Shown here one piece after another: positions 49,205 through 62,356 of a DNA stretch of 64,000 nt (within the stretch, counting starts at the first letter, position 1; every line of letters starts with the position of its first letter). The notes beneath the pieces are model-generated. The model was not told the origin of the DNA and did not search any database. It saw only the letters and a program-made list of their open reading frames with translations. Source of the stretch: Sabellastarte sp. h YS-2021 (lineage: Eukaryota; Annelida; Polychaeta; Sabellida; Sabellidae); the NCBI GenBank assembly GCA_964017235.1, contig OZ024927.1:49977293-50041292 (forward strand). Reading direction: 5' to 3'. A program made the translations under genes and the position numbers.

Positions 49205-49905
49205 ATAAACATTATTTTATTGAAGCAATCAGGCAAAATCAGCAAAGATTATAATAAGCCTTCTCGCAGGAAGAACTATTTACAAAAGAATATGAATTGA
49301 TGATAAAATGATGATAAAGGTGTGGACCTGTGGCTAATATAAAATCGCCCTGGTTCCTTTAGAAATTCCACACTGCTTCAAAAACTACCTTGTTTTGTTC
49401 AAAAGTCAAGTTATAATCTCCATATTAAAAAAAATTGATGGTTATTGTCAGTAAAACTTGTAATGTGTTAAGCATTGACTGCCTATGTTGAGTATATAGT
49501 CTGCATTCTAAAAGAAAATGAGAATTGTTTTCTACCGAAAGGCCACAGTCACAAGCTGAATTTCCTATAACATGTAAGTTTTGTGCAAGATGTTTTTTTA
49601 AGAGGACTACAGCTCATTCGCATTTTTGAGTGTATCACATTCCAATATCTATCGCAAATACAAAACAACTTATTTCTTAATTTTAACTGCTTAGTTGCAA
49701 CAGAAATATTTCTTTTAACCAACACTGCCTTAAATGAGGATAATGTATTAACATGTTTAAAAGAATCATGTAATGCATTCCAATATAAATTTAATAAATG
49801 TATTTGTTTATTGTATAAGATTGCTACAGAATAAATTAACTTGAGTGTTCTGTACATGTGGTTTAATGGTATGTTATTGAATAACTGGTTATAAAATTCC
49901 AACTT
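49205..49905 (-). mobile_element. non-LTR retrotransposon 3' end with CCHC motif
   Basis: The minus strand reads LYWNALHDSFKHVNTLSSFK (from about 49820 down), then IHSKMRMSCSPLKK. After a frameshift near 49585 comes CDCGLSVENNSHFLLEC (49503-49553), the C-x-C...H-x4-C zinc knuckle of Jockey/I-like LINE RTs, followed by RLYTQHRQSMLN. Its 3' end has an AATAAA complement near 49215. It is 5'-truncated and frameshifted. It is better preserved than its relative at 45915. Confidence 0.82.
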
Positions 49906-50027
49906 TGACCTTTGGTGTGTGATACTAGTAATTAATCTGATTTAATATTATTTTATTCATAATTAGGCAAAATTATACTAAATATTTAAAGGATGTAAAA
50001 AATCTAACTATGATCTTTGTTATATTT

Positions 50028-50135
50028 CATTGAGGAGCCGGGTCTGCAAGGCCTTACAACTATCAAATGTGTTAAATGATCACTCAGCTCTCAAATCTGT
50101 GGTGGTGGGTTCAAATCCTAAAATTCACAACTTAT
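50028..50135 (+). repeat. tRNA-like SINE head
   Basis: GAGCCGGGTCTGCAAGGCC, then GTGTTAAATGATCACTCAGC, then GTGGTGGGTTCAAATCC gives a leucine-tRNA-like layout with a good B box (GGTTCAAATCC). The acceptor stem does not pair, so it is not a functional tRNA gene. The body family is not assigned. Confidence 0.55.
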
Positions 50136-50256
50136 ATGCTGTGGAATATCTTGTTCCTAATATGACTCTAAATTTTAAGAAGGAACTTGCTTTGCTTTAT
50201 TTTTTAGCTTTTACTTGTAAAAAGGCTAGTTTCTTGTTCAGCATTTGTCAATGCAT

Positions 50257-50473
50257 AGCCTTGCTTAAGGCTCAAATTTGTACCAAACCTTGGTATGCAT
50301 ATATTTGATATTCATATTGCACTTGTACATGTATATAAGCTAATCAGACAATCTTAGCAGTATGCTGAAGTAAAAGCCAGCATATATAACAGTAGATTTT
50401 ATAAACTGAAACTTTATTATCTGAAGTGAAAGTTTTCCCTGATTATAAACAAATTTGAGCCTTTACCTAGGCT
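50257..50473. mobile_element. AGCCTTG MITE, copy 1
   Basis: The inverted termini are AGCCTTGCTTAAGGCTCAAA at the left and, as complement, AGCCTAGGTAAAGGCTCAAA at the right; both continue TTTG. It is homologous throughout to the copy at 59710. No clear target-site duplication survives. It has no coding capacity. Confidence 0.82.
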
Positions 50474-53400
50474 GTGCCATACAACAAGTGAAAACACTTA
50501 CATAATATTCAGGGCTAATCAACATCTTCTCTAATGGACTTAAAAATAGCATGAGTTGAGTATTTTGGACAGTTTGCCATATCCAGCCATCAGAGATCTG
50601 AGTGAGTCAGGGAGATTGTGATTTCTGATAATTAATGTGTAAATACCTTCTATATATTAAACTATTACATAAATGTGCATTATCTACCCATGCTGAATGT
50701 GAGCTAATCTTTTTTTCTCACTTATAATGGGTTACAGATGCTACATACAGAAAGGGTTAAAATCTTTTGAAAAATATTTGTGTTACAGGAATAGATTGTT
50801 AAAAAACATGTCTATCATCTGTAGTTCTACCTCACTGAGTTAAAAAAGGGCTTTATATAATATGTGATCAATATCCTTTGTATGTTAGGACATTATATGT
50901 ATGACTGATAACATTTTTATTCTCTATTTTGTATTGGATGTATAACAACTGCTGAAGTGTTTTCTCTTTCATTGGAATTTTTCACAAAGTCACACTGAAG
51001 CAACTACAAGAAAATGGGTGATTGTTTTTACCCTTGCTATTACGTCTAAAATTTAATGAATATTTGATGAATATATAAAATCTTCAGTTTTTCTCGAATT
51101 TTAGCAATTGAAAATTATTTTAAAGGACATAAGAGAAAAGAATCACCATTTATTAATGCAAAATCAAAGAATTGTGTTTAGACATGGTTTATCCTCTATA
51201 AAATCCCTGATTCCTAGTTGAAGAATCTTCTGAGAAATTTAATCACAAATGAAAAATTCACAACAGCTAAGAAGACACATTGGCCCCTTTTTCAAAACTA
51301 TAAAATCAGATGCCTTTTCTGATTTTCTTGCTGTACACTTTAGCTAGTTTGCTTGTTTACAACTTTTTAACACTAAGACTAATTCAAGTCTATCTCTCCA
51401 CAGTCCCTCTGTTGTTAATTGAAAGTAATTACTAAAGTGTGTGACTGTGATGTTTATTTATTGACTGCAGTCCACCTTATGATAACACATCAGTACCTGG
51501 TAAGGTGTTCCAGATAATGAAATGGCCATTCCCAGCTATGTAAAGGTGCCACACATTGACCTTGGGTAGTAAACTTATCAAAATTAGCTTATTTTAAAAT
51601 CTATTGCATTTTTAAACCATATGTTTTGACGAAAGTGAAATACGTCTTTATGGAATTTTATGCACTTCCGGGGAAGATGTTTTTTATTAGCTTACACAAT
51701 TATCAAGGTAAAATTTTGTTATGTGTAATATATTTATAAATATGGCATATATTGCAGTGTTTACTGCAGGAGTATGTATTGACAGTGACCAGTGATTGAT
51801 ACATTGATTAACAAGATACAGAACTCTTCCATGGTGGACATGTGTGGGTAACCAGTACACTGTCTGGATCCCTTGACACAAAGCTAGGTACTCTGTATCT
51901 GACTTTAAGTTGTTTAATGTCTTCCACATTGTTTACATCAATCATAATTCTCACTTATTGTAAGTCACAATCAATGGAGACTTATAAGAACATCTATTAG
52001 TGAAGTAACTTTATTCAGAACTTAATGGTTGTAATCAGAAACAATAAGATACATATATCTTTGTGGTGACAGTACTGGTTACCTTAACTCCAGAGCCAGT
52101 TCTGGCTTTCAGTTATTTTTAGCTGTATCCAGATTTCACATGAAAGAGTTTAGGTGTCAGCAATAACACTTTGTAACTGTTGCAGATAATGGATAGGGGT
52201 AAGGAATGGTCAGTGTTGTCTTCTGACCGGATTTATCAGACTTTAAGTTTATGTGATACTTGTGTTCACATATTCCTTGTGTATAAAAGTCAGCTGATTT
52301 GCATCAACCAATTGTTTGTAAGTTCTGATCATTGACACCACAGGCACATAGGAATGTATAAAAAATATGCCTGTTACTCAACTAACTTAAACTAATTTAG
52401 TTTTTGAATATTACTTTGAGTCATTAAACCATATTCTAACGGATGCAAAAGATTGTTGTATCATATAATGTTATAGTTTTGGCATTATATATTATTATTG
52501 GCCAGTATCATATTGTAAAAAATCAAACAGTTGATTTTTGGCACATTCACATAGCCAGATTTGAAAAAGAAATTCAATAAACTTTTATCAGATCTCAGTA
52601 TAAAAATATACTTTCAAAATGACAGCGTTATTAAAAATTTAGAGGAATTCCCAAGCCAGAGTCCTTCTAATTCAGTTTTAATTAATTTGCATTTTACTGA
52701 TTCATAAATTGTGATTTTCAACAAATCTTAGCACATATTGCTCATATTGTTAGTAATTATTTACCCTTAAATCCCAAATAAGTGCCATAAGTGTCTTTGA
52801 GCGGATTAATTTTCATGTGCATGTGAGATATAAACAAGCTCAGCTGCCATTATCCAGCTGTCTACTTGATGGTGTATATTACTTAATCTATTGGTCATTA
52901 TATCCAAATTACCTTGTAATAGAAAGTGGAGCCCACAGCACCTCAATGTGTGAATTAAAGGGCCATTTCTTAACCCACTGTCTCAGTCTTATGTAACCTC
53001 TTACATCAACTTAGTAGTATAGAAGAGGTCAGTGAAAGCAGGTGTATTTGTAATGCTAAGAAACTGCAAAAAAACACCACCTCTACACAGGTCCGTACAT
53101 GGTTATAATGCCCCTAAGGCTGTCATTATTAACATAAATATTCCCATATAATGAGAATTTAATGCAGTCATTTATCATTTAAATTTTATTTTGAAAAGAT
53201 TTCCTTTTTGTACTGATTTTGGATAATTTATGCACATTTAATGCCTGAAAATGTTTATGCTTTTAGGCCATGCACTGACAAGCAAATGAATTGAAAAAAA
53301 TCCTTTGCTCATCAGAACTTTCCTGAAGAAGTACATTTAAAGCAGTTAGTATGTTGATTGGTTCAATAAATTGCATGGTCACAGTTTCCCATGTTCCTTC

Positions 53401-55300
53401 TTTTATTTTGTCAATAAATGTAATGAGGCTCTCTCACACAGGAAGTTCAGAACATCTGGCAACTTTCAATAAAGTACATTTATTTATTTTATTTAAATAT
53501 GATAAAAATTGGTTTGCTAATGCACATGCAACAACAAAGAATCACGCAGCCAAACTTTAGACAAAGAATTCAAGCTTAAGTTTATAGTAAGAAAGTTAAC
53601 ATAAATTCCAAGAATAGGATAGGGTGAAATACATTTGGCTATCACTGGTAAAATATTGAAATAGCACTTCCTTGGTATGTAAAGGCTAATTTATTATTGA
53701 TTCCTATGGCTATGTCAGTTATGAATTCATTCTACAACAACAAATAGTATACCATATTTTCAATTTTCTAATAAAACTAAACATATGAAGGACACATGCA
53801 ATAAACTACTGTGGTTTAACTACCATTTTTCTGACATTTAATCAACCCAACCCATTTTTAAACACAATGAGAAAAGCAAATAAAACTAGAGACTTTTGGC
53901 CGATTAATTGGAAGTAATTCTCCACGTGGGATATCCATGGTCAGACAGAATGACACAGCAGAAACAATTGTATTTGGGTAGAGGTCCGATCAACTCCAAT
54001 GTAACTTTTTCAATGCTGTTTGTTTTCTGTAGAATTTCTATATTCAAATCATTTGCAAAGCAGGGCTGCGATCAAAGTTTGAAAGTTTAGCCACAGATGT
54101 ATTGGTATTAGAAGTGCTTTATACCATTGACACAAAAGCTGGGTTTTCATGCTTTTTAAGAATATTTTGAAGGGTGTTAATCTTAAGCTTTGAAATCTGA
54201 TTAATGTACATTTTTATGAAAACATATACTTTTGAATTTGAGTTTAAGATTTTAATAAAACAAGAAGTTGGGGATTTGTAATTGCATCAGCATAAAAGTG
54301 GTTAAGGTAAACTTAACCATAAAGTCTTTTAGAAACTTTATGTATAGCTAAATCCTGTTGATTGAAATATATTCATACTGATTAATTTTTCCTTTCAATA
54401 ACAGAGTTATTATGGTTCTTGAACATAGAGCCACATTTGAGATTTTCACAAATATATAATACACAATGAGAGTGAAATTTGAGTCTATGTTTAAGGTTGA
54501 GTCTAAAGTCTGAGGGTTTTTGGTCTGAGTTTGAGCAGATGGGCTGGGATGTGTTTCACAGGAGGGATGCTTCAGCAGGTTGTGAATGCAGTGTGTGTAA
54601 ATCAGGGGTTATGGGTACTCCCCAGTGGTATGTACCCATGTCACAATTACATGCACAAACTGATACCTCAAAACATGGGCATTTTGAAAAAATAGCACAG
54701 AGCTAGAGGAAAAAATAACCCCCAATATATCTTCAAACAATTATATATGAAATTAATGTACTTGTGGTATCGGGCAATCTGCTTTTTGATAATACTTCGA
54801 TATGAATTTGATATTGATGAAATTATATAACTTTCAATACAATAAAACCTCTCTTATCCAAACATGCTGGGAAAGTGAGATTTTATTATAGGGATATATA
54901 GCATGAAAAGCATGTATATATCCAGAATTTTAGACAAATTAAATTGGCAGAAGAACAAAGGCAAAGTCTGAGTCCTTTCTTACCTTTAACCTTCAAACAT
55001 TATGCATAGATGCACACTTTTTTATACTGTGTACCTATGCTAATATGACACCAACAATAAATACACATTTTTTTGACAATTTATTGTACATAAACTGGTA
55101 ACAGCAGAAAACAATTCATTTGGTATATACAGTGGAAAGGTCTGTGATATGTGCAGAATTTGAGACAACTTCTAAACCAATCAGAATAGCACACCCAACA
55201 GTGGCATGTTAGAATGGGATTTCTTTAAGAGGTATATAAACATATTACAAAATTTAAAACCACTCCAAGAGTGCAGACCTCCAGCAAGACAAACAAGTCT
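50474..55300. other. long non-coding stretch
   Basis: No coding exon is supported in 4.8 kb. At about 52518-52541 an AAAAATCAAACAGTTGATTT hairpin followed by CACATAGCCAGAT resembles pieces of the MITE at 25560. At 54838-54870 AAAACCTCTCTTATCCAAAC resembles a Tigger TIR without a matching partner. The 75-residue frame at 54479 is not recognised. Confidence 0.4.
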
Positions 55301-55439
55301 ACAGAATATGATACAGATCCTCCTATAGTCGGGCCATATGCACATAATGAATTTCAGAAAGATACATTTTTTGAGTCCTTTCCACCACAAACCCCAAATC
55401 ATTGAAAGTGAAACTGTTGAATTTTATATTTATTATTCA

Positions 55440-55585
55440 AGATATGATCCAGATCTTTCTAAAAATTTAATCAGTTCTCCCTTAGGTCAGGTCCTAGCAG
55501 CAAAAACTTTTCATAAAGATGTGTTCATAAGTTTTAGAATAGTTGTAAACAGACAGATAAACTGTCAAACAAATGAATGCATTTG
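55440..55585 (+). repeat. diverged copy of the ~200-bp dispersed repeat
   Basis: GATATGATCCAGATCTTTCT, AAAAATTTAATC, then a TAAACAGACAGATAAAC block in the same order as in the 9100 copy. Confidence 0.6.
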
Positions 55586-55738
55586 ATTTTGTTAAGTATG
55601 AGCTCTAGTGAGGCTCGCACTTCTACAGATCACTTCTTTCTTCAGTATTTTTATTTTGTCACCGGACTTTCATGAATTGTGGCATAGCATGATGAGTACC
55701 TGTCTCATCATTGATCTCATTCATCATTCATTGTCTCA

Positions 55739-55767
55739 TTAGTACTTGGATGGGTAACCACCTGAGT
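55739..55767 (+). pseudogene. 5S rRNA-like fragment (box C region)
   Basis: TTAGTACTTGGATGGGTAA followed by CCACCTGAGT matches the conserved region of eukaryotic 5S rRNA containing internal control box C. The upstream 5S half is not convincingly present, so this is a 5S fragment, or the head of a 5S-derived (SINE3-type) retroposon, rather than a working gene. Confidence 0.6.
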
Positions 55768-55829
55768 GCATTACTTGTGTCTCTGATGGCTTTGCAGCTC
55801 GCGCTAGTAGACCGAAACCCCTTTTAGCC

Positions 55830-56060
55830 TTGTTGAGCTTTAATATTGCTTACAACACACTATATAGGTCACACAGCAACAGGTATGAAAGAAGGTGATG
55901 GAAAAACAGTGTGTACTTGTTGGTCAAATTATACTGTAAACCACTGGGAATGGGAAGCAGTGACAAACTTTCCCACAAAAACTGGTTGTTGAGATTTGTA
56001 CCCATAACTTCAGAGTAGGGGAGACAGGTATCTTACCGAAACATCACTGTGCCTGCAATA
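55830..56060 (-). repeat. diverged SINE copy
   Basis: In minus-strand order: CAACACACTATATAGGTCAC, GTACTTGTTGGTCAAATTAT, ACTGTAAACCACTGGGAATG, ACTTTCCCACAAAAAC and a degraded head ending CACTGTGCCTGC. This matches the (AAAT)n SINE family. A TATATG microsatellite follows at about 56083-56105. Confidence 0.7.
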
Positions 56061-56109
56061 GAGGTGAATTTTCACAGAATTATATGTATATATGTATATA
56101 TATGGAAAA

Positions 56110-59100
56110 GTTTGTAGGAAATACTGATAATTAAGGGTCTAGACATTATTGTTATATTTTTTGGCAGCTGTACTGTTCATGAATGATCAAAGCTTAGTCA
56201 AAATTTTTGTTCCTATTTTATGTAATTTATTTAACATGGCTATTGTCGAGAATTATTGACACCACAGCTGAGCTTTGAATCCCTCTTGATTTTTATACAA
56301 GTCACCCTTATGTCAGGGGACCCTTGAACACTCAATTTTAAAAATATTTTCAAAGTATGTACAGGTAGGGTCCCACAGACTTCTGGTCACTTGTCACTTC
56401 AAATATCTGTTCTGGTATTCCCTAGTCTAAATGGTCTCTCTGTAAAATAAGCTATAAAGTAGTTTTATAGATTCTAATCACACTCTGGAGATGCCATTAA
56501 TATCTGTGTCACTGAATGCTTGACATGTGTTTTCTCAGAGTATATCTCAGGCCTAACCTCCCAAGGGTTAGGAACCACTTGGGGAAACTTACTACTGAAG
56601 GGACATTATCCCAAGAGGTAAGCTAATATTAGGATGATAGACTCTAAATGTAAACACTCAATTAATAACAATTAGGTTTAATGGTTTGGCAATTGGCTAA
56701 TAAGGAAATCACAGGTCTCAAAATGTAATATGCTCTTCAGTAAACAATTTGGGAAAATTTATGATGCCGTTTTAAAGATTTGTTCCTTTTAAAAGGTCTG
56801 TATACACACCAAAACAATGAGAGCCAATACAGTCTGACAATAAAGTTGGAAGTAGTATCCACCTTTCCAGGTGGTCATATCTATACTTATTATCTTTCCA
56901 GGTTCATGTAATGAAAGGATCCTTACATGTCCGAAATGAGACCTAGTATCTGGCTAATGCAAGTTAGAGAATGAGCCATCCTATGTATACATTCCCCCCA
57001 CCCCCAACCCCTTCTGCCATGCACATTTTAATTCCACTCATGAAAACTGGTGGGAGGTTTTTTCAAACATTTAAAAAGAAATGGCCCCAAATGCAAATTG
57101 CTTTCCAAGCTGTGTTAGACCCATGCTACCCAAATGCAAATTAGACCGAATCGTGCCAAACGCATCCCACCAAGATACGAAGTGAATCAAGCCACAGAGA
57201 TCCACAACCAAAAGCTCACGAGCCCTTTCATTTGTAGCTAATGACAACAGCCAGGAAAGATGGGACTTGAGTGTAAGGCTGATATAATACAATTTTTATT
57301 TTGAAGAAATCTTTTTTAAGTTGAAGAATTCTCCAACTTGAATCAGATGACTAGCATTATTTCTCTATAGACTGACCAGAAGTTCCTTGTTAAATTCTTA
57401 AATTCTTCTTGTTTAGATGGATAGTTTTATGTCAAGTTTATAGTAACCCTGTGTCAACTTCGTTTCTTAATTGACTCATTATTGTTGATGGAGATATGAA
57501 TACATATATAAATAATGAAGTTATTTTTCCCTGAATATTTATTTCAAGTCTGATTTTCTTCAAACCAAAGAGGATTGTGTATTATATGAGACGGGTTATT
57601 CCACATGTAGAAAATGCAATATTTAAGCAGCATGAAGTTATTTGGTGGTTAAAATTGTAGATAATTATAAAAAACTCCATTTGAATTTTGCTGAGAGTAT
57701 ATGATATACTACAGAGATATTATCTACTGGTAGTAGTCATTTATTTGGGATAAATACTTTGAATGTGGTAAAAGAAGCTGTAAAGATCTGACAATGCTGT
57801 GGAGTCATGACATAAGAGATTACTATCTCTTTTCTGTTGTCAAGCTTACTTCACTAATTCATAAAGTGGTGAAACTAATGATGTCTCCAAAGGCAAATGG
57901 TAACTGTTCCCTGGCAAATACTGAAGACATGGTTTTACAAAATGTTCAATTCTATATCAGAATGATTCTGATTCAAAATGATCCTAATTCAAAAAGAAAA
58001 GACTCAATTCCTGATTGCCATATCAATTTCAATAAAAAGATACAAGTACTAAATTGTTAGTCCATTTTAATAGCTTGGATTATATTAGGGACAGGCCAAT
58101 CAATACAACCTGCAAGTTGTTGACAGTAACTTATTGTTGAAAAGTACTCATAAAATATCATTAATCAGTTATTGAGAGAAATAATGTACTAGACAGCAGA
58201 TGCAGTTCAAAATTGACCAAACATGCAACCCTATTTAGGATAGTCATTGCTGCTGTTGCTTAAAATTTAATGTGTTCAAAAAGCAAAATCTATTGTTATT
58301 GTCAGCCATTTGTGTCGCTGATGTTGTAATTAGGCAACACCATATTTGGCTAAGAAAGCTGACTTTTGTAGTTCTGCCTGTGAAGGAAAATTTATCACTT
58401 ATATTATTGCCATGCATATACATGTATGTATTTCAGTTAAGATTACCTTATTGTTGGAATAAAGTCTGAAAGATTTTCTGGTGTTGGTAAAGTAATAACC
58501 GTCATTATGTGGAATAACGCAGAATTAAACTGGAGAGTCTTGTTTCATTTGCCAAATAATAACAAGCATATAGACTTTATTGTTATTATAAAGGCCAGTT
58601 ACAGCATACATGGGTCATTGGGCAGAAGACGACAGATATTTTCTGAGTTTTGGGGCAATATTTTGTCCCCATCATTTCCTTTTAGAGATTTTTCCTCTTA
58701 TTGTACTTAAATAACTTGGACAGTAGGCTGCTACAAATTGTGCGTGGACAGCTTTTGTGTTCTGTATGCTTTCCAGTCTTTTTCATTATGTACATATATA
58801 TTTTTTTAAATCATGATTTTAGCTGTTAGAAAGTAGTATTTTATTTGTCTGCAGGTCTCTTTTCCAAGCAAGGTAGAAGATAAAAGGTTATAAGAATCAC
58901 TTAGCTATACTCTGAGTGAGCAGCTGCTATGAAACAGGCTATTCATCAAGAGTTCTAACCAGTGGCCAATATTAGTGTGTAGGCTACTGCACAAGTAGTT
59001 GAATTAGATTAATAGTTCCACATATCAAAGAGGAGGAACCATCCTGGTGTAAACCATTAAGAAAGCTTCTGTGAAGAGTTTATATATTAAAATGACATTA

Positions 59101-59705
59101 ATGTTTCCACATGATGTTAATGTGAGATGGGTAATTAGTGCATATGAACCATCTAACCATTAATAACCCTACTTGTTTGCAGCTGAGATGTCTTCAGTAG
59201 AGGGATGTTTACTCATTTATATTGGCATTAGGGGCAGCATGGATCTCATTAACTGAGTAAAAGGATGAAGTCTGATGTGTGATCTTCAGTGGAGGGTTTG
59301 ATTGAGTGTTCTTCTATGGAGTAAGCTATTCTTTACGTGTACAATATACACTTCTACAGATGATAAAACAGTAATATACAGTTCTAGGTTTACATACAAG
59401 TAATGCAATCTCATGATATCTATTTTGATATTTATTCCCCTTTTAATTTCATAAAGATTATTTGAAAGGTGTTAGAATTTACTTAAAAGTTGTTGTTTAT
59501 TATATTCCTATCACAGACACAAACATGAATGCAAATATTGAATTGGATATTGATGTGCAATTTATTCATTATATCATTATAAAGTCTTTGGATTATGAGA
59601 GATTAATTTTGATAAGCATTTAGCCATGACTTTTTAACCAAATTCATTTTTCCCACATAAAGTATGGAAGACATTTGGGAAAATATATTCAAGTAATGCC
59701 ATAAG
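56110..59705. other. long non-coding stretch, nothing recognised
   Basis: No coding exon, RNA gene or repeat could be supported. The short frames at 57071, 57794 and 58507 have no recognisable domain. Confidence 0.4.
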
Positions 59706-59709
59706 CTAT

Positions 59710-59954
59710 TAGCCTTGCTTAGGGCTCAAATTTGCATGATATCTTTTCAAACATGCACACAGATATTTGGTATTCATAAAGCACTTATACATGTTAAGAG
59801 ATAGAACTTTATCAGACAGAGACTTTCTTTCTCTTAGCTCTATGCTGCTATAAAAGTCAGTACATGTATGAGTACATTATAGAAACTGAAACTCCATTAT
59901 CTGAACTGAAAATTTTGCCTAACTGTAAAGAAACTTGAGCCTTCAACAAGGCTG
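59710..59954. mobile_element. AGCCTTG MITE, copy 2, with 9-bp TSD
   Basis: The terminal inverted repeats are AGCCTTGCTTAGGGCTCAAA and, as complement, AGCCTTGTTGAAGGCTCAAG. It is flanked by ATAAGCTAT at 59701-59709 and 59955-59963. The interior is shared with the 50257 copy (for example GAAACTGAAACT...ATTATCTGAA). A 9-bp duplication is in the range made by Mutator- or Merlin-type transposases; the superfamily is not assigned. Confidence 0.88.
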
Positions 59955-59963
59955 ATAAGCTAT

Positions 59964-62160
59964 CAGTGTATCTATGAACTAATAAGCGGGACATATAAAC
60001 TTCAGTCTCTCTGTTCTTACCCAACATCTCAAAAATATGTAGGTGTATATGTATGTGTTATATACTTACAAGTACACATATCAGATTCCACCAAACTTAA
60101 ACTTTGTGGAATTGATATATTTATTAGGCATTGGTAAAACTTTGTGGCATTGAAAAGAAAGTACATGTATAAATGTTTGAGGAAATGTCATGACCTATAA
60201 ATCAAATGCTTTATCAAGGTCTCTAAATTGGTAGGTAATTGGGTTTTGACACTGTCTAATCCACTTGTCCAAGCATTTGGCTGATTGTAACATCAGTTTG
60301 ATATATATTTCCTCATTTGAAAGCTTTAACTATTCTGAAGTGGGTCTGAGAAGCTAATTTCCCCACCTGTTTGTTGATTTCCCAGCAAAGAGAAAACCTG
60401 ATGGTATCATTGTCAGAGGACTGTCAAGTGGTATCCTGTTGAGGGTCCAATCTGCTACTATTTTGTGGCCCTTGAAGACTGTGGTCACATGTAATTGTGC
60501 CGGCTAATTTGATGTAAGATTTATATGACAATTGTTTCTACCTTGCCATGTGGCAGCTCTGACACCAGATCACTAGAACTTGTTTTATGGGATTTGTCAT
60601 GAAGACAGAGTGCAATAAAACCACAGAAAGTTTTCACTCAATCTGAAGACATATATAATTTGATTCCCTTCAAAGAACCTTTGATCCTCAATGGAAAATA
60701 GTGGTATTTACCAGTCTCCCTGGCATGGTACTGAATTAACACCAGCCTTATTGCTAGATGACTGTAAAACTGATCTTCTGTCACCCAAAACTTGAAGCTG
60801 TTATTTCTTCACAATGATAGACATTTATTAATTTCAAAACAGAGATTCAATATTATTTGTACTGCCAGTCCTGCATGGGATAAACCGTGTCTCATTAAAA
60901 ATTACAGTGGAATTGAAACTCTATGTCAAATTCCTTTTATGTAATTATGATACATTGTAATAATAACAGAAATGTATAATGAGATACATCCTGTAAAGCG
61001 CTGATGTCCAAGAAAGAAATTCAACATTCAGGAAAATCAGACTTACCCAAAATAACATCCGAACAGGAGAGTTACTAGGAAGGGGATAGGCTTCTCAAAA
61101 GAGATGAATGATCTGATTTCCGATGAGAGTTTTGTGTGTTATATTCCTATATGTAACACACAGTACACAAAATGTTCCCATTGACTTATGAACCAGTTTG
61201 CACAGTCTTATGTTTCATCAGAAGTTGGAATTTAGCCATTCGTTTATGATGTTATACGTCACAGTGAAAGCAAAATAACAGGATGATGTAATATGAAATG
61301 ACAACATATAAACAGACAAAAACACCTGCAATATGGGAAGGGTCATGAGGTTCTTAAGTCAAAACTCATAATTAGTAAATTATCCAATGATAGTAATTAC
61401 CTGACATGTCCTTGGTGGAAGGGGGACAAAATGTGGGATTTTATTACATGAAACACTGATTGTATTGAAATTTAAGATCTGGAGTTTATTCCTTTTCAGT
61501 TCAGAGGTTAAACACCATTCTAAATGTGAACACCCCCTAATTGACTATTGGATTTCTCAAAACACACATCTTGTAGTTCAAACATGGGTGTAGTGTTACA
61601 TCATGAAGTTTGTGTTACACTCTTGTGACTTCTGAAATACAAGAGACCCAGTGATATCCACTGATATTTGAGATTCTCTAACCCTTAGTTATGTAATAAT
61701 CCTTATGGAAACCTCTACCATTTATCAGAGTTAAAATACAGCTTTAAGTGATTGTTATTCTTCCTTTAAATTGAGACTTAATTGACTGAGATAAGAATCC
61801 AATGGACCGGTTAAATGAGCAGTCTTCTTCAAGTAGTCAAAGGCTCAAGGTGAAAGTGAACTTTAATGTTTTTAAACTACTGATTGATTTACAGAGCAGT
61901 TAAAGACCTCTCATTGAATGCAATACCTGTTACCTTGAGGTCCTTTCTATAGGGCATATCTCCAATCATATGTCTGATGAAGTCACCTGATACAAGGATG
62001 CCTTTTGAATATCACTGGCAAATTAGAATGTTTAATTTATGAGCCATGTAAAAGATATCAGCCACTGATATGAAGTTAGGGAGTCAAAAATCATTTTTAT
62101 TTTTTTCGTTTTGGTTAAATTTAAAATTATTAAGTAATTACATGTGTATTGTATAAGTTT
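59964..62160. other. non-coding stretch, nothing recognised
   Basis: No coding exon or repeat could be supported. Confidence 0.4.
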
Positions 62161-62165
62161 ACATA

Positions 62166-62356
62166 TTGGTCGACTTGCTTCAAGTCTTTGTATTTCTTAT
62201 TTCAATAAATCTGATATACATAGAATCATTATGAATCCATCTGATGGGTGGGAATCCAACTCTCTGATGAAATACAGCACCAAATTCTGTAAAAAAAGTC
62301 ATTCAGTCCTCATATAATACCCAAGACAAAAGGAATTGAGGAAAGTCTAACATTTT
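62166..62356 (-). repeat. ~185-bp repeat unit, copy 1
   Basis: It aligns with 63008-63200 from GACTTGCTTCAAGTCTTTGT through CAGTCCTCATATAATAC to GAGGAAAGTC. On the minus strand both copies read DFPQxLLSxVLYED. This copy has a stop directly after YED, while the other continues. Probably a dispersed repeat, not a host exon. Confidence 0.7.
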
